From contig JAFEFG010000016.1 of NCBI GenBank assembly GCA_018240685.1, forward strand, positions 1 through 56,738: a stretch of DNA of 56,738 nt. Reading direction: 5' to 3'. The notes below the pieces were generated by a model that did not search any database, was not told the origin of the DNA, and was given only the letters and a program-made list of their open reading frames with translations. Position 1 is the stretch's first letter; each line of letters begins with the position of its first letter. A program made the translations under genes and the position numbers. This DNA comes from Pseudomonadota bacterium (GTDB taxonomy: Bacteria; Pseudomonadota; Alphaproteobacteria; Reyranellales; Reyranellaceae). This document shows, piece after piece, positions 44,876 through 54,013 of this stretch.

Positions 44876-46327
44876 TTACGCCGCCTTGGACTTGGGCACC
44901 CAGCCCATGACCGCCTTGATCTCGAGGAATTCCTCGAAGCCGTACTCGCCCCACTCGCGGCCGTTGCCCGATTGCTTGTAGCCGCCAAAGGGCGCTCCGA
45001 AATCGGGGCCGGCGCCGTTCAGATGGACGTTGCCGGTCCGCAGGCGCGAGGCGACCTTGCGGGCGCGATCGATGTCGCCGGACTGCACGTAGCCCGACAA
45101 GCCGTAGACCGTGTCGTTGGCCTGCGTGATCGCATCCTCGTCACCGTCATAGGCCAGCATCGTCAGGACTGGTCCGAAGATCTCCTCCCGCGCGATGGTC
45201 ATGTCGTTGGTGACGTTGGCGAACACCGTCGGCCGGACATAATAGCCGCGATTCATGTTCTCGGGCCGGCCCGGGCCGCCCGTGACCAGGGTCGCCCCTT
45301 CCTCGATCCCCTTCTGAATCAGGGCCTGGATCTTGTTGAACTGCACTTCGCTCACCACCGGGCCGATCGTGCCGGGGCCGGCGTCGGGCGTCGCGGGATC
45401 GACGACCTTGATCTTCTCCGCGGCAGCCTTCGCGATGGCGATGGCCGCGTCGTTCTTGCCGCGCGGCACGAACATGCGCGAGGGCGCGTTACAGGACTGG
45501 CCGGAATTGAGCATCATGCTCATCACGCCGGAGGACACCGCTTTGGTAAGGTCGGCGTCGTCGAGCACGATGTTGGCCGACTTGCCGCCCAGTTCCTGCG
45601 CCACCCGCTTGACCGTGTCGGCCGCGGCCTTGGCGACCGCGATGCCGGCGCGGGTCGAGCCGGTGAACGACATCATGTCGATCCCCGGATGCGCCGACAT
45701 CGCCTCGCCGACGGAGGGGCCGTCGCCGTTGACGAGGTTGAAGACTCCCGGCGGCACGCCCGCCTCATGGAGCACCTCGGCGAACAGCATGGCATTCAGC
45801 GGCGCCACTTCGGAAGGCTTGAGCACGACCGTGCAGCCTGCCGCCAGCGCCGGCGCGACCTTGCAGACGATCTGGTTGATCGGCCAGTTCCAGGGCGTGA
45901 TGAAGCCACACACGCCTACCGGCTCCTTCAGGATGGCCGTGCCGCCGCGGACCTCCTCGAACGGATAGTCCTTCAGGATCTTCAGCGTCTCGGTCAGGTG
46001 GCCGAGGCCGGTCCCGGCCTGCGCGGCCTTGGACAGCCACATCGGTGCGCCCATCTCCTGGCTGATCGCCTCGGCGATCGCCTGGTACTTGCCCTTGTAG
46101 GCGGCGATGATCTTCTCGAGCAGCGCGAGCCGCTCCTCGCGCGTCGTCCGCGAATAGGTTTCGAAAGCCCGGCGCGCCGCCGCGACCGCCTTGTCGACAT
46201 CCGCCTTGGATCCCATCGAGATGCGCGCAAACGCCTCCTCGTTGGCCGGATTGACGACATCAAGCGTCTTGGGCGTGACCGGATCGACCCACTTGCCGTC
46301 GATATAGAATTGAAGCCGTTCCAGCAT
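44876..46327 (-). CDS. NAD(P)-dependent aldehyde dehydrogenase
   Basis: This 483-residue enzyme oxidises an aldehyde to its acid. N147 in TPWNWP, E245 in AQELGGKSA, and the catalytic C279 in NSGQSCNAPSR are all present, and FTGSTRAGIAVAK is the cofactor loop. Length is usual. The ATG at 46327 follows GGAGGA. Its gene is divergent from the membrane protein gene and ends facing rpmG. Substrate is unknown; benzaldehyde- or phenylacetaldehyde-type members are close in pattern. Confidence 0.93.
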   Translation of the reverse strand: MLERLQFYIDGKWVDPVTPKTLDVVNPANEEAFARISMGSKADVDKAVAAARRAFETYSRTTREERLALLEKIIAAYKGKYQAIAEAISQEMGAPMWLSKAAQAGTGLGHLTETLKILKDYPFEEVRGGTAILKEPVGVCGFITPWNWPINQIVCKVAPALAAGCTVVLKPSEVAPLNAMLFAEVLHEAGVPPGVFNLVNGDGPSVGEAMSAHPGIDMMSFTGSTRAGIAVAKAAADTVKRVAQELGGKSANIVLDDADLTKAVSSGVMSMMLNSGQSCNAPSRMFVPRGKNDAAIAIAKAAAEKIKVVDPATPDAGPGTIGPVVSEVQFNKIQALIQKGIEEGATLVTGGPGRPENMNRGYYVRPTVFANVTNDMTIAREEIFGPVLTMLAYDGDEDAITQANDTVYGLSGYVQSGDIDRARKVASRLRTGNVHLNGAGPDFGAPFGGYKQSGNGREWGEYGFEEFLEIKAVMGWVPKSKAA

Positions 46328-46621
46328 GGTCTTCCTCCGTGGTCCGCGTGATCTGTTGTACCGGCGGGATGTTAAGCATGTCCTGCCACGACCGCATAGG
46401 GCGAAGCCCGCGACCGGCGACGCTGCGCCGACAGGGGCCGCACACGACACCCGCATCGTGAAACCGCTACCCACATCCGGCCCGGAACGCCCTGCCTGAT
46501 GCCGGTATCAGGACAAGCCGTCACACATATTGATACATTTCATGCACATTGGGACGACGGTGCAGCGGCCGGACCGGGATAAGATTAAAATACGAGGAAA
46601 TTGCTCGCGGAGCCGCCGGCC

Positions 46622-48310
46622 ATGGAAGCCTCGATCCTGCAAGGCCTCTCCGCCTGGTGGGAGACCTACAACCAGCTTTGGCATGCCTTCCCACTGGCGT
46701 GCGAACTGTACCTCGGCGCGATGGGACTGCTGGTCCTGCTCGGGGCCCTCTTCATCTGGCGCGGCCGCAGCGACTTCGCCTTCTGGTCCTGCGTCTCGAT
46801 CGTCCTCGTCAATCTCGTCTTCTTCTTCGGAGAGGATCTCAACCATCACGTCTACCGGACCATTGTCCTCGCCGAGCAGATCCGCCTCGGCCATCTCAGC
46901 CTGATCCTGATCAATCCGACGGATGGCGAGGCGCTGCCGACCTTCGTCTACTACAGCTTCCTCCCCTACCTGCCCGGCGTCGCCCTGAAGCTGCTGGGCT
47001 TCTCGGCCCATGCCGCCGTCAAGCTGGCGCTGGGCGGCGAACTCCTGATCATGGCGCTCGGCCTGAAATTCCTGGTCGACGCCACGACCGTCAGAGCCCG
47101 CAACCGCGACCTCGGCCACCTGACCGCAACCCTCTTCCTGTGCGCCAACTATGTGTTCTGCCTGTGGACGGCGCGCATGGCCCTCGCCGAGATCTGGGTC
47201 TACAGCCTCGTGCCGTGGGTGGCCCTGTTCCTCGTGCAGGGCCGATCGATCCGCTCGCTCACCGCGTTGCTGTTCCTTCAGGCCGCTGCCCATCCGATCG
47301 TCTTTGCGCAGGCGGTCGCCGCAGCCTTCGTGGTCGCCTGGGCGCTGGAGAGAGAACCCTTCCTGGCGATGGTCCGTCGGCTGGTCGTCGCCGGCCTCCT
47401 CGCCGCGATCGGAGCGGCCGCCTTCTGGGTGCCGCAGTTCCTATGGAAGGGATATGTCCTCGGAACGTCGCACCTGCCCGCCGCCTTCCCCGAAACGTTC
47501 CTGCCGCTGTCGCAGGCGCTGGGGCTGCGCTATGTCCGCAGCCTCGGCTGGTGGCTGCCCCTGGCCGTTCCGCTCATGATCGTGACGATGGGTCTGCGCA
47601 TCTCCTGGCGGGCCTGGGTCCTGAGCCTCAGCTTCGCCGCGGGTCTTGCGCTGCAGACGGAGCCTTTGCAGCCCATCGCCGTCCACATCCCGCTGCTCTC
47701 CTACTCCCTGTTCATCTGGCGGCTGATGCTGCCGGTCGCCTTCCTCGGCTTCGGGGCACTGCTGTCGGGATGGGGCCAGCAGGACGGTCCGCGCTGGCCG
47801 CTGGCGCTGCTCGCCGTCCTGTCCCTCGCGACGATGACCAGCATTCTGCTGGGTGCGGCCCAGGTCAATCTTCCCCGCTTCTTCACGACGGACGGCGACG
47901 CCGCCTGGTATCGCGCCTATGTCGAGCATCCGAGTCCTTGGGGTCGGAACGAATTCCTGCCGAACTATGCCGATCTTCCGAGCGCCTGCGACGTTGCCGC
48001 AACCGACCGGCAGCAGGCCTCGTTCGTCGATCTCGAGGCCGGTGTCGTGGCGACAAATCATTACCTCGCCATCGCGCAGGCGCCTCACGGCATCGTCGAC
48101 TACGCGATGAACGGCTGGCCTCCGCCGCTGCGCGCCTGCGACGACGTCCTGATCCTGGGACCGCTGCAACCCGGTTCAACGGTCCGCGCTTCCACGGCCA
48201 AGGTGACGGCGCTGCTCTGGCTCCGCATCGCAACGCTGGCGATCGTGCTCGGCGTGCTCGCCGTAAGCGGCTCCTTGGGGCGGCGCCGGGCTTCACGAGG
48301 GTTGTTGTGA
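46622..48310 (+). CDS. Polytopic membrane protein, glycosyltransferase GT-C-like, function unknown
   Basis: This 562-residue protein has about 11-12 membrane helices and a short periplasmic C-terminal part (about 410-535) before a last helix. The segment NPTDGEALPTFVYYSFLPYL after the third helix and FFGEDLNHHVYR with acidic-His residues are in the place of the GT-C acceptor loop, which would suggest sugar transfer from a lipid carrier, but no diagnostic motif is certain. ATG at 46622 is taken over TTG at 46601, whose Shine-Dalgarno would be too close. It is divergent from the aldehyde dehydrogenase, with a 294-base region between. Confidence 0.7.
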   Translation: MEASILQGLSAWWETYNQLWHAFPLACELYLGAMGLLVLLGALFIWRGRSDFAFWSCVSIVLVNLVFFFGEDLNHHVYRTIVLAEQIRLGHLSLILINPTDGEALPTFVYYSFLPYLPGVALKLLGFSAHAAVKLALGGELLIMALGLKFLVDATTVRARNRDLGHLTATLFLCANYVFCLWTARMALAEIWVYSLVPWVALFLVQGRSIRSLTALLFLQAAAHPIVFAQAVAAAFVVAWALEREPFLAMVRRLVVAGLLAAIGAAAFWVPQFLWKGYVLGTSHLPAAFPETFLPLSQALGLRYVRSLGWWLPLAVPLMIVTMGLRISWRAWVLSLSFAAGLALQTEPLQPIAVHIPLLSYSLFIWRLMLPVAFLGFGALLSGWGQQDGPRWPLALLAVLSLATMTSILLGAAQVNLPRFFTTDGDAAWYRAYVEHPSPWGRNEFLPNYADLPSACDVAATDRQQASFVDLEAGVVATNHYLAIAQAPHGIVDYAMNGWPPPLRACDDVLILGPLQPGSTVRASTAKVTALLWLRIATLAIVLGVLAVSGSLGRRRASRGLL

Positions 48311-48553
48311 TCGCAGCGTAGCTCCGCGCGAACGACGTCGACACGGCCTGATCGCGGCCCGCCGGCCGTCAGCGATCGACGAAGATTCCAGTCCGTGTCG
48401 GGATTGCGCCGCGGTCCCCGCTTCCAACGCCTCTCGCATGCCGCAGGGCGATGGTGATCGGGGCCTCACCAGTCATGCACGCATGGCCTCTTGCGCGGTC
48501 CGTACAATGGTAGTCGACTTCCTCTGCCAACAAAGACAACACAGGAGGAAACG

Positions 48554-49663
48554 ATGCAATTCGGATATTTCACGATGCCATCGCACCCGCCCGAGAGGCC
48601 GCTCAAAGACGGCCATGAGTGGGACCTGCAAGTGATCCGATGGCTCGATGAACTCGGCTTCACCGAGTGCTGGATCGGCGAGCATCATACGGCTCCATGG
48701 GAGCCGCATCCCTCGCCCGACCTTCTGGTTGCCCAGGCGTTGATGCAGACCAAGCGGATCCGCCTCGGCCCCGGCGGCTTCCTGCTGCCCTACCATCATC
48801 CCGCCGAGCTCGCCAACCGCGTGGCCATGCTCGACCACATCTCGGGCGGTCGTCTCAACTTCGGCGTCGCGGCCTCGGGCCTGCCCAGCGACTGGGCCAT
48901 GTTCAACGTCGACGGCATGTCCGGCGTCAACCGCGACATGACCCGCGAGGCATTGGACATCATCCTGAAGCTGTGGAGTTCGAAGGAGCCCTTCGACTAC
49001 AAGGGCAAATACTGGCACGTGACCAAACCCGATACGATGTTCGGCTTCCTGAAGCCGCACATCAAGCCGCTGCAGACCCCGCATCCGCCGATCGGCGTCG
49101 CCGGTCTGTCGAAGAACTCGGACACGCTCAAGCTTGCCGGGGAAAAGGGCTTCCTGCCGATGAGCCTGAATCTCAATCCCGGCTATGTCAGCAGCCATTG
49201 GGACTCGGTCGAGATCGGCGCGGCCAAGGCCGGCCGCACGCCCAACCGCAACGACTGGCGAGTCGTGCGCGAGATCTTCGTGGCCGACACCGACGCGGAA
49301 GCCATGAAGCTCTCGGTTGGCGCCAACATGGGTCGGATGATGCGGGAATACTTCCTGCCGCTGCTGTCCCAGTTCGGCTTCTTCGAATACCTGAAGCACG
49401 ATCCGAACGTGCCGGATTCCGACGTGACGCCGGAATACTGCGCCAAGCACAACTGGATCATCGGTTCGCCCAAGACGGTGATCGAGAAGATCGAGAAGAT
49501 CTATCACGAGGTCGGCGGCTTCGGTCAGCTCCTGGTGTTCGGCTTCGACTATGTCGACAAGCCCGACGCCTGGCGCCGCTCGCTCGAACTGCTGTCGCGC
49601 GAGGTGATGCCCAAGGTCCAGCATCTCAAGCCCGCTGCGCCGAAGCGCATGGCGGCAGAATAG
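48554..49663 (+). CDS. LLM-class flavin-dependent oxidoreductase
   Basis: This 369-residue luciferase-like monooxygenase uses reduced FMN to add oxygen to a substrate. MQFGYFTMPSHPP, DELGFTECWIGEHHTAP, LPYHHPAELANRVAMLDHIS and GRLNFGVAASGLPSDW are typical of the alkanal monooxygenase-like group. A strong AGGAGG stands six bases before the ATG at 48554; an ATG at 48491 lies before this site and is rejected. A strong terminator follows, so it is a single unit. Substrate and flavin reductase partner are not known. Confidence 0.92.
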   Translation: MQFGYFTMPSHPPERPLKDGHEWDLQVIRWLDELGFTECWIGEHHTAPWEPHPSPDLLVAQALMQTKRIRLGPGGFLLPYHHPAELANRVAMLDHISGGRLNFGVAASGLPSDWAMFNVDGMSGVNRDMTREALDIILKLWSSKEPFDYKGKYWHVTKPDTMFGFLKPHIKPLQTPHPPIGVAGLSKNSDTLKLAGEKGFLPMSLNLNPGYVSSHWDSVEIGAAKAGRTPNRNDWRVVREIFVADTDAEAMKLSVGANMGRMMREYFLPLLSQFGFFEYLKHDPNVPDSDVTPEYCAKHNWIIGSPKTVIEKIEKIYHEVGGFGQLLVFGFDYVDKPDAWRRSLELLSREVMPKVQHLKPAAPKRMAAE

Positions 49664-49682
49664 CGGTTGCTGCATCCGAACG

Positions 49683-49708
49683 GAAAAGCCGGCAATCGCC
49701 GGCTTTTC
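49683..49708 (+). terminator. Intrinsic terminator of the LLM oxidoreductase gene
   Basis: Perfect 11-base stem gaaaagccggc and gccggcttttc with an aatc loop, followed by tttt, 20 bases after the stop. Confidence 0.85.
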
Positions 49709-49909
49709 TTTTGCGCACGCCCGGCTGCAGCGGGAGCGTTGACGACCGGAATCGGTTCCGGCGCGGGACGGATGTAACTTGGGCGATCTCTGTCTTCAGG
49801 AGGACGGATGCCGTCGCCGCAGTCCGATGCGCGAATCAACATCTTGGGACGCGAACCTCCCCTTTCCATTTTCCCACCGTTTTTTAATGGGAAGCCTGGT
49901 TCGTGCCCA

Positions 49910-51193
49910 CTAGATCTGGGCAGCCGGGCGAGCGGGCTGCTTCTGGGAGAGAAAGGCGGCTGCGGCGAATCCGAGAGCGGCCACCACCATGATCCCGGCC
50001 AGCCCCCAAAGGACGGGCGTGTAGCCTCCCAGGAGGCTCCAGGCGAGCGACGCCATCAGCGGGCCTGCCGCGCGCATGATGTTGGTGGGCATGGTCAGCG
50101 CACCGGACACCACGCCATAGCCTTCCGGCCCGATGAACTCCGGCACCGCCATGCCACGCAGGATCGTGAGCAGCCCGTTGGCAACGCCGTAGATGACGGC
50201 AAAGAGGGCCAATGCATAAAAGCCCCGAATCCCGCTCGCCAGCATCGCCATCGAGATCGGGAAGGCGAAGTAGATCAGCGCGCCGAGCTGGATGGTGGTG
50301 ATGTGACGCTGCCCGGCCATCAGCAGCATGCGGCCCAGCACCTGCATCGGTCCGATCAGCGCGATGATCGCCATCACCACGCCGATCGTGACGCCGCGCT
50401 CCTCCAGGAGCGGAATGAGATGGAAGCTCATCGCCGAGAAGGCCAGTCCATAGCCGGCGAAGGCGACGACGAGCCCCCAGAAGGCGGGCACGCGCACCGC
50501 CGCCGCAAGCGGGTTCCTGCGCGGCAGCCCCGTACTGGCCTGCGGCATGTGCGCGATGGGAACGGCCTCCTCGGACGGCCCGGGCACGAACAGCCAGTGG
50601 ATGAAGAAGGCGACGCCGAGATTGATGGCGGCGAGCACCATCAGTGTCGGACGCCAGTCGATGTGCGCAATGAGGAACTGGGCAAGGGGAATGCCGAAGG
50701 TGCTGGCAAGCCCGCCGACGAAGGTCATCACCATGATGGCCTGGCGATAGCGCGGGCCATAGACGCGCGTGATCACCGCGAAGGCCGGCTCGTAGAGCGT
50801 GACCGACTGGCAGGCACCCAGCCCCAGCCACACGACGTAGAAGAGCGGCAGCGAATGGACGTGCGACCACAGGAACATCATCGCAGCGGCCAGCAGCGAG
50901 CCGCCCGTCATCAGCAGGCGCCCGCGGCCGCGGTCGATCCAAGCGCCGACCGGGATCGAGCAGAGACCGGCAACCAGCAGGCCCGCCGACAAAGCCCCGT
51001 AGAGCTCGTTGCGCGACCAGCCGAGTTCCTTCTCCATCGGCGCCACGAACAGCGGGAATGTGTAGTAGACAAGGCCCCAGGTGATGAGCTGGCCAAGCGA
51101 CAATACCCATAGAATGGTCGATGGGCGCTTTCGCCACGGCCTGCTTGCGAGGCCGGTGGCCACAATCGCATCCATCTTGTCGTGTCCATCCAT
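49910..51193 (-). CDS. MFS transporter, monocarboxylate/oxalate-formate-like
   Basis: This 427-residue protein has 12 helices. YYTFPLFVAPMEKELGWSR and LLVAGLCSIPVGAWIDRGRG in the first half, and GRMLLMAGQRHI in the second, match the MFS group that includes oxalate:formate and monocarboxylate carriers. ATG at 51193 is chosen, with another at 51175 possible; neither has a strong Shine-Dalgarno. The gene is divergent from the patatin gene with only 42 bases between. Substrate is unknown. Confidence 0.87.
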   Translation of the reverse strand: MDGHDKMDAIVATGLASRPWRKRPSTILWVLSLGQLITWGLVYYTFPLFVAPMEKELGWSRNELYGALSAGLLVAGLCSIPVGAWIDRGRGRLLMTGGSLLAAAMMFLWSHVHSLPLFYVVWLGLGACQSVTLYEPAFAVITRVYGPRYRQAIMVMTFVGGLASTFGIPLAQFLIAHIDWRPTLMVLAAINLGVAFFIHWLFVPGPSEEAVPIAHMPQASTGLPRRNPLAAAVRVPAFWGLVVAFAGYGLAFSAMSFHLIPLLEERGVTIGVVMAIIALIGPMQVLGRMLLMAGQRHITTIQLGALIYFAFPISMAMLASGIRGFYALALFAVIYGVANGLLTILRGMAVPEFIGPEGYGVVSGALTMPTNIMRAAGPLMASLAWSLLGGYTPVLWGLAGIMVVAALGFAAAAFLSQKQPARPAAQI

Positions 51194-51235
51194 GTCACGG
51201 AAGCGTAACGCGGCCGTCTTGCGGAGAACAGCTGC

Positions 51236-52261
51236 ATGAGTTCGATCAAATGCATAAATATCGCTTTGCAGGGCGGCGGCTCGCACGGCGCCTTCACCTG
51301 GGGTGTGCTCGATGCGCTGATCGAGGACGGCCGCCTCGCTTTCGAGGCCGTCAGCGGCACCAGCGCCGGCGCCATGAACGCGGCCATGATGCTGCAGGGC
51401 TGGGCCAAGGGCGGTCGCGACGGCGCCCGCAAGGCGCTGGCCGATTTCTGGAACGACATCGGCGACATGGCATCCGCAAGCCCGATCCAGCGCACGCCGC
51501 TCGACCGGCTGCAGGGCAACTGGAACCTCGACGATTCCCCGGCCGCGCTGTGGGCGGACCTGGTCCAGCGCACCCTGTCGCCGGGGCAACGCAACCCGTT
51601 CAAGTTCGATCCGCTGCGTGACCTCCTGCGCAAGCATTTCGACCAGGAGGCCGTGCGCGCCTGCAGCGAGATCAAGGCCTTCATCGCCGCCACCAACGTG
51701 CAGACCGCCAAGATCCGCATCTTCGAGCGCCAGGAGCTTTCCATCGACGCCCTTCTGGCATCGGCCTGCCTGCCCAACGTGCACGATGCGGTGGTCATCG
51801 ACGGCGTGCCCTATTGGGACGGCGGCTATCGCGGCAATCCGCCGGTCTGGCCCTTCATCTATGCCTGCGAAAGTCGCGACGTGGTGATCGTCGAGCTCGA
51901 CCCGACGGTGCGGATGGGCGTGCCCCGCTCCAATGCGGAGATCGCCGACCGGCTGAACGAGATCACCTTCGGCGGCGCGTTGATGTCCGAGATGCGCGCG
52001 ATCGCCTTCGTCCAGGATCTGATCCGTGAGGGCGCCCTCACCGGCACGGCCAGCACCCGCCTCAAGGCCATGCTCATCCATTCCATAAACGATGACGACT
52101 CGCTGGCCTCCCTCGGGTCGGTCAGCAAGTTCAACGTCGAGCCCGAATTCCTCCAGCACCTGTTCCGGCTCGGCCGGGCGGCGGCAACCCGGTGGCTCGC
52201 TTCGACGTTCGAGTCCATCGGCGTCAAGACCAGCGTCGACATCGCCGCCCGCTTTCTGTGA
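51236..52261 (+). CDS. Patatin-like phospholipase
   Basis: This 341-residue enzyme hydrolyses lipid esters with a Ser-Asp pair. The oxyanion loop is LQGGGSHGAF (11-20), nucleophile S43 lies in GTSAG, and D195 in WDGGYRG completes the pair. There is no signal peptide. GCGGAG before the ATG is a fair ribosome site. The next gene, a ROK kinase, starts 11 bases downstream, so they form an operon. It is conserved length for bacterial patatins such as those cutting membrane phospholipids. Confidence 0.92.
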   Translation: MSSIKCINIALQGGGSHGAFTWGVLDALIEDGRLAFEAVSGTSAGAMNAAMMLQGWAKGGRDGARKALADFWNDIGDMASASPIQRTPLDRLQGNWNLDDSPAALWADLVQRTLSPGQRNPFKFDPLRDLLRKHFDQEAVRACSEIKAFIAATNVQTAKIRIFERQELSIDALLASACLPNVHDAVVIDGVPYWDGGYRGNPPVWPFIYACESRDVVIVELDPTVRMGVPRSNAEIADRLNEITFGGALMSEMRAIAFVQDLIREGALTGTASTRLKAMLIHSINDDDSLASLGSVSKFNVEPEFLQHLFRLGRAAATRWLASTFESIGVKTSVDIAARFL

Positions 52262-52272
52262 ATCTGGCTCCC

Positions 52273-53187
52273 ATGCGCATCGGTATCGACCTCGGCGGCA
52301 CCAAAATCGAAGGACTGGTCCTCGACGACACGGGGAGCGAGCGGGCCCGCCTTCGCGTGCCCACCCCGAGTACCTCCTACGAGGACGGCGTGCAGGCCAT
52401 CACCGGCCTCATCGCCGAACTGGAACGGCGAGTGGGGGAACGCTGCACTGTGGGCATCGCCCATCCCGGCGCCATATCGCCGGCCACGGGCCTCATCAAG
52501 AACGCGAACTCGACGCGGCTCAACGGGCGGCCTCTCAAGGCCGATCTCGAACAGGCGCTGGGGCGCGAAATCCGGATGGCGAACGACGCCAACTGCTTCG
52601 CCGTCTCCGAGGCTTCCGACGGAGCGGCGGCGGGCTTGGGGATTGTCTTCGGCGTGATTCTGGGCACCGGCGTCGGCGGCGGCATCGTGATCGACGGCCG
52701 TCCGCTCACCGGAGCTCAGGCCATCGCCGGCGAATGGGGCCATACCCCCCTGCCCTTGCCGCACGACGACGAGCGGCCGGGACCGGCCTGCTATTGCGGG
52801 CGCACTGGCTGCGTCGAAACCTGGCTCAGTGGACCGCGCCTGCAGGAGCAGTTCGCCGCTCGCACCGGCCGCACGCTGCGGGCGACCGACGTCGCCGAGG
52901 CGGCGGCCGGGGGCGATGCCGACGCCGCCGCCCAGATGGAGCTCTACAGCGACAGGCTGGCGCGCGCCCTGTCGGTCGTGATCAACATCGTCGATCCGCA
53001 CGCCATCGTCCTGGGCGGCGGGCTGTCGAAGATGAAGATGCTCTACCGACGGGTGCCGGAGCTCTGGCGACGCTACATCTTCTCCGAGCCCGAGCACATC
53101 GCGACCAGGCTGCTCCCGCCCCGCTACGGCGATTCGAGCGGCGTGCGCGGCGCGGCGTGGCTGTGGCCGGCGGGATCGAAGGCCTGA
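52273..53187 (+). CDS. ROK family sugar kinase, fructokinase-like
   Basis: This 304-residue kinase phosphorylates a sugar with ATP. MRIGIDLGGTKIEG is the phosphate loop, D105 in NDANC the catalytic base, and GEWGHTPLP with CYCGRTGCVE the zinc site of ROK proteins. The pattern is nearest to fructo/mannokinase (Mak). ATG at 52273 begins the conserved segment. Cotranscribed with the patatin. Confidence 0.93.
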   Translation: MRIGIDLGGTKIEGLVLDDTGSERARLRVPTPSTSYEDGVQAITGLIAELERRVGERCTVGIAHPGAISPATGLIKNANSTRLNGRPLKADLEQALGREIRMANDANCFAVSEASDGAAAGLGIVFGVILGTGVGGGIVIDGRPLTGAQAIAGEWGHTPLPLPHDDERPGPACYCGRTGCVETWLSGPRLQEQFAARTGRTLRATDVAEAAAGGDADAAAQMELYSDRLARALSVVINIVDPHAIVLGGGLSKMKMLYRRVPELWRRYIFSEPEHIATRLLPPRYGDSSGVRGAAWLWPAGSKA

Positions 53188-53194
53188 GCCGGGC

Positions 53195-54013
53195 TCAGTT
53201 GCAGTTCGGCTTGGGCAGCGGCTCGAGGCGCGAGATCCGGTACTCGAAACCGCTGTCGCCCTCTTCGTGCGTGCCATAGAGCTCGACGCCATTGTCGAGG
53301 GTCAGGCTGCTGATCTCGAACGCGGCCCGCTCGCCGTCCTTCTTGGCCTCGGCGTCGAAGAAGCCGGCACGGAAGTAGGTTCGCGCCCGGCCCTTGACGA
53401 TCGACACGCCTTCCTCGGGGACCTTGAGATCGGCCAGACGCTTCGGCACGCGGCCGATGACCACGTTCACCGATTGCGGCGGCGCGGGTTTCTCGCCGTA
53501 GAAGAACAAGGCATCGAAGCCGCCGTCGCCGGCCGCCGCGTGCTTCAGAGTGGCGAGCGTCATGGCCATCGGAAACATCGTGCCGGCCGGCAGAGCCACC
53601 ACCTGGCCGTCGGGCTCGGTGAAGCGGGCTTCGCCGCTGCCGTCGGCCTTCAGCGTGGCGTCGCCGCGGACGAGGGTCGCCTTGCGGCCGTTGGCGCTCG
53701 CCTCGTGCTCGAAGTGCAGTTTGCGGCCGTCGCGGCTTTCCGTCATCTGCGACTGCTGCTCGGTGATGACGGATCCCCGCGCACCGTCCAGTTCGAGGCG
53801 CAGGCGCTGGTTGATGATGTAGCCGTCGCAGGTGAGCTTCAGCTCATAGGCATAGGTGCCCTGGGAGGTCGGCGACGGCTTGCCGTGCTCCAGCAGCGAT
53901 ACGTCATAGGCGGCCCGGTGCGGCTGCAACTCCTGCGCCCCCGCCGGAACGGCCAGAGAAGCGGCCGCCACGGCCCCTACGGCAAGCAGCATCCGGCGGT
54001 GGACATTCAGCAT
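53195..54013 (-). CDS. eipB: DUF1849 periplasmic envelope-integrity protein (EipB-like)
   Basis: This 272-residue protein has a signal peptide (1-26, PAGAQ), then a DUF1849 domain. LQPHRAAYDVSLL opens it, LTCDGYIINQRLRLEL carries C62, and C271 lies at PKPNCN, the pair that forms the disulfide in Brucella EipB, which helps to keep the envelope intact with TPR proteins. ATG at 54013 overlaps the upstream paralogue's stop by seven bases, so the two are coupled. Confidence 0.88.
   Translation of the reverse strand: MLNVHRRMLLAVGAVAAASLAVPAGAQELQPHRAAYDVSLLEHGKPSPTSQGTYAYELKLTCDGYIINQRLRLELDGARGSVITEQQSQMTESRDGRKLHFEHEASANGRKATLVRGDATLKADGSGEARFTEPDGQVVALPAGTMFPMAMTLATLKHAAAGDGGFDALFFYGEKPAPPQSVNVVIGRVPKRLADLKVPEEGVSIVKGRARTYFRAGFFDAEAKKDGERAAFEISSLTLDNGVELYGTHEEGDSGFEYRISRLEPLPKPNCN

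Noticed and set aside
49860..49905. Terminator of the second MFS gene from ttccca and tgggaa arms
   Set aside because: The stem is six bases, the loop is long, and no T-run follows on the minus strand.
49910..52159. A 749-codon minus-strand frame covering the MFS and patatin genes
   Set aside because: Only the part from 51193 down is MFS-like; the rest is the antisense of the patatin gene, which has all catalytic motifs.
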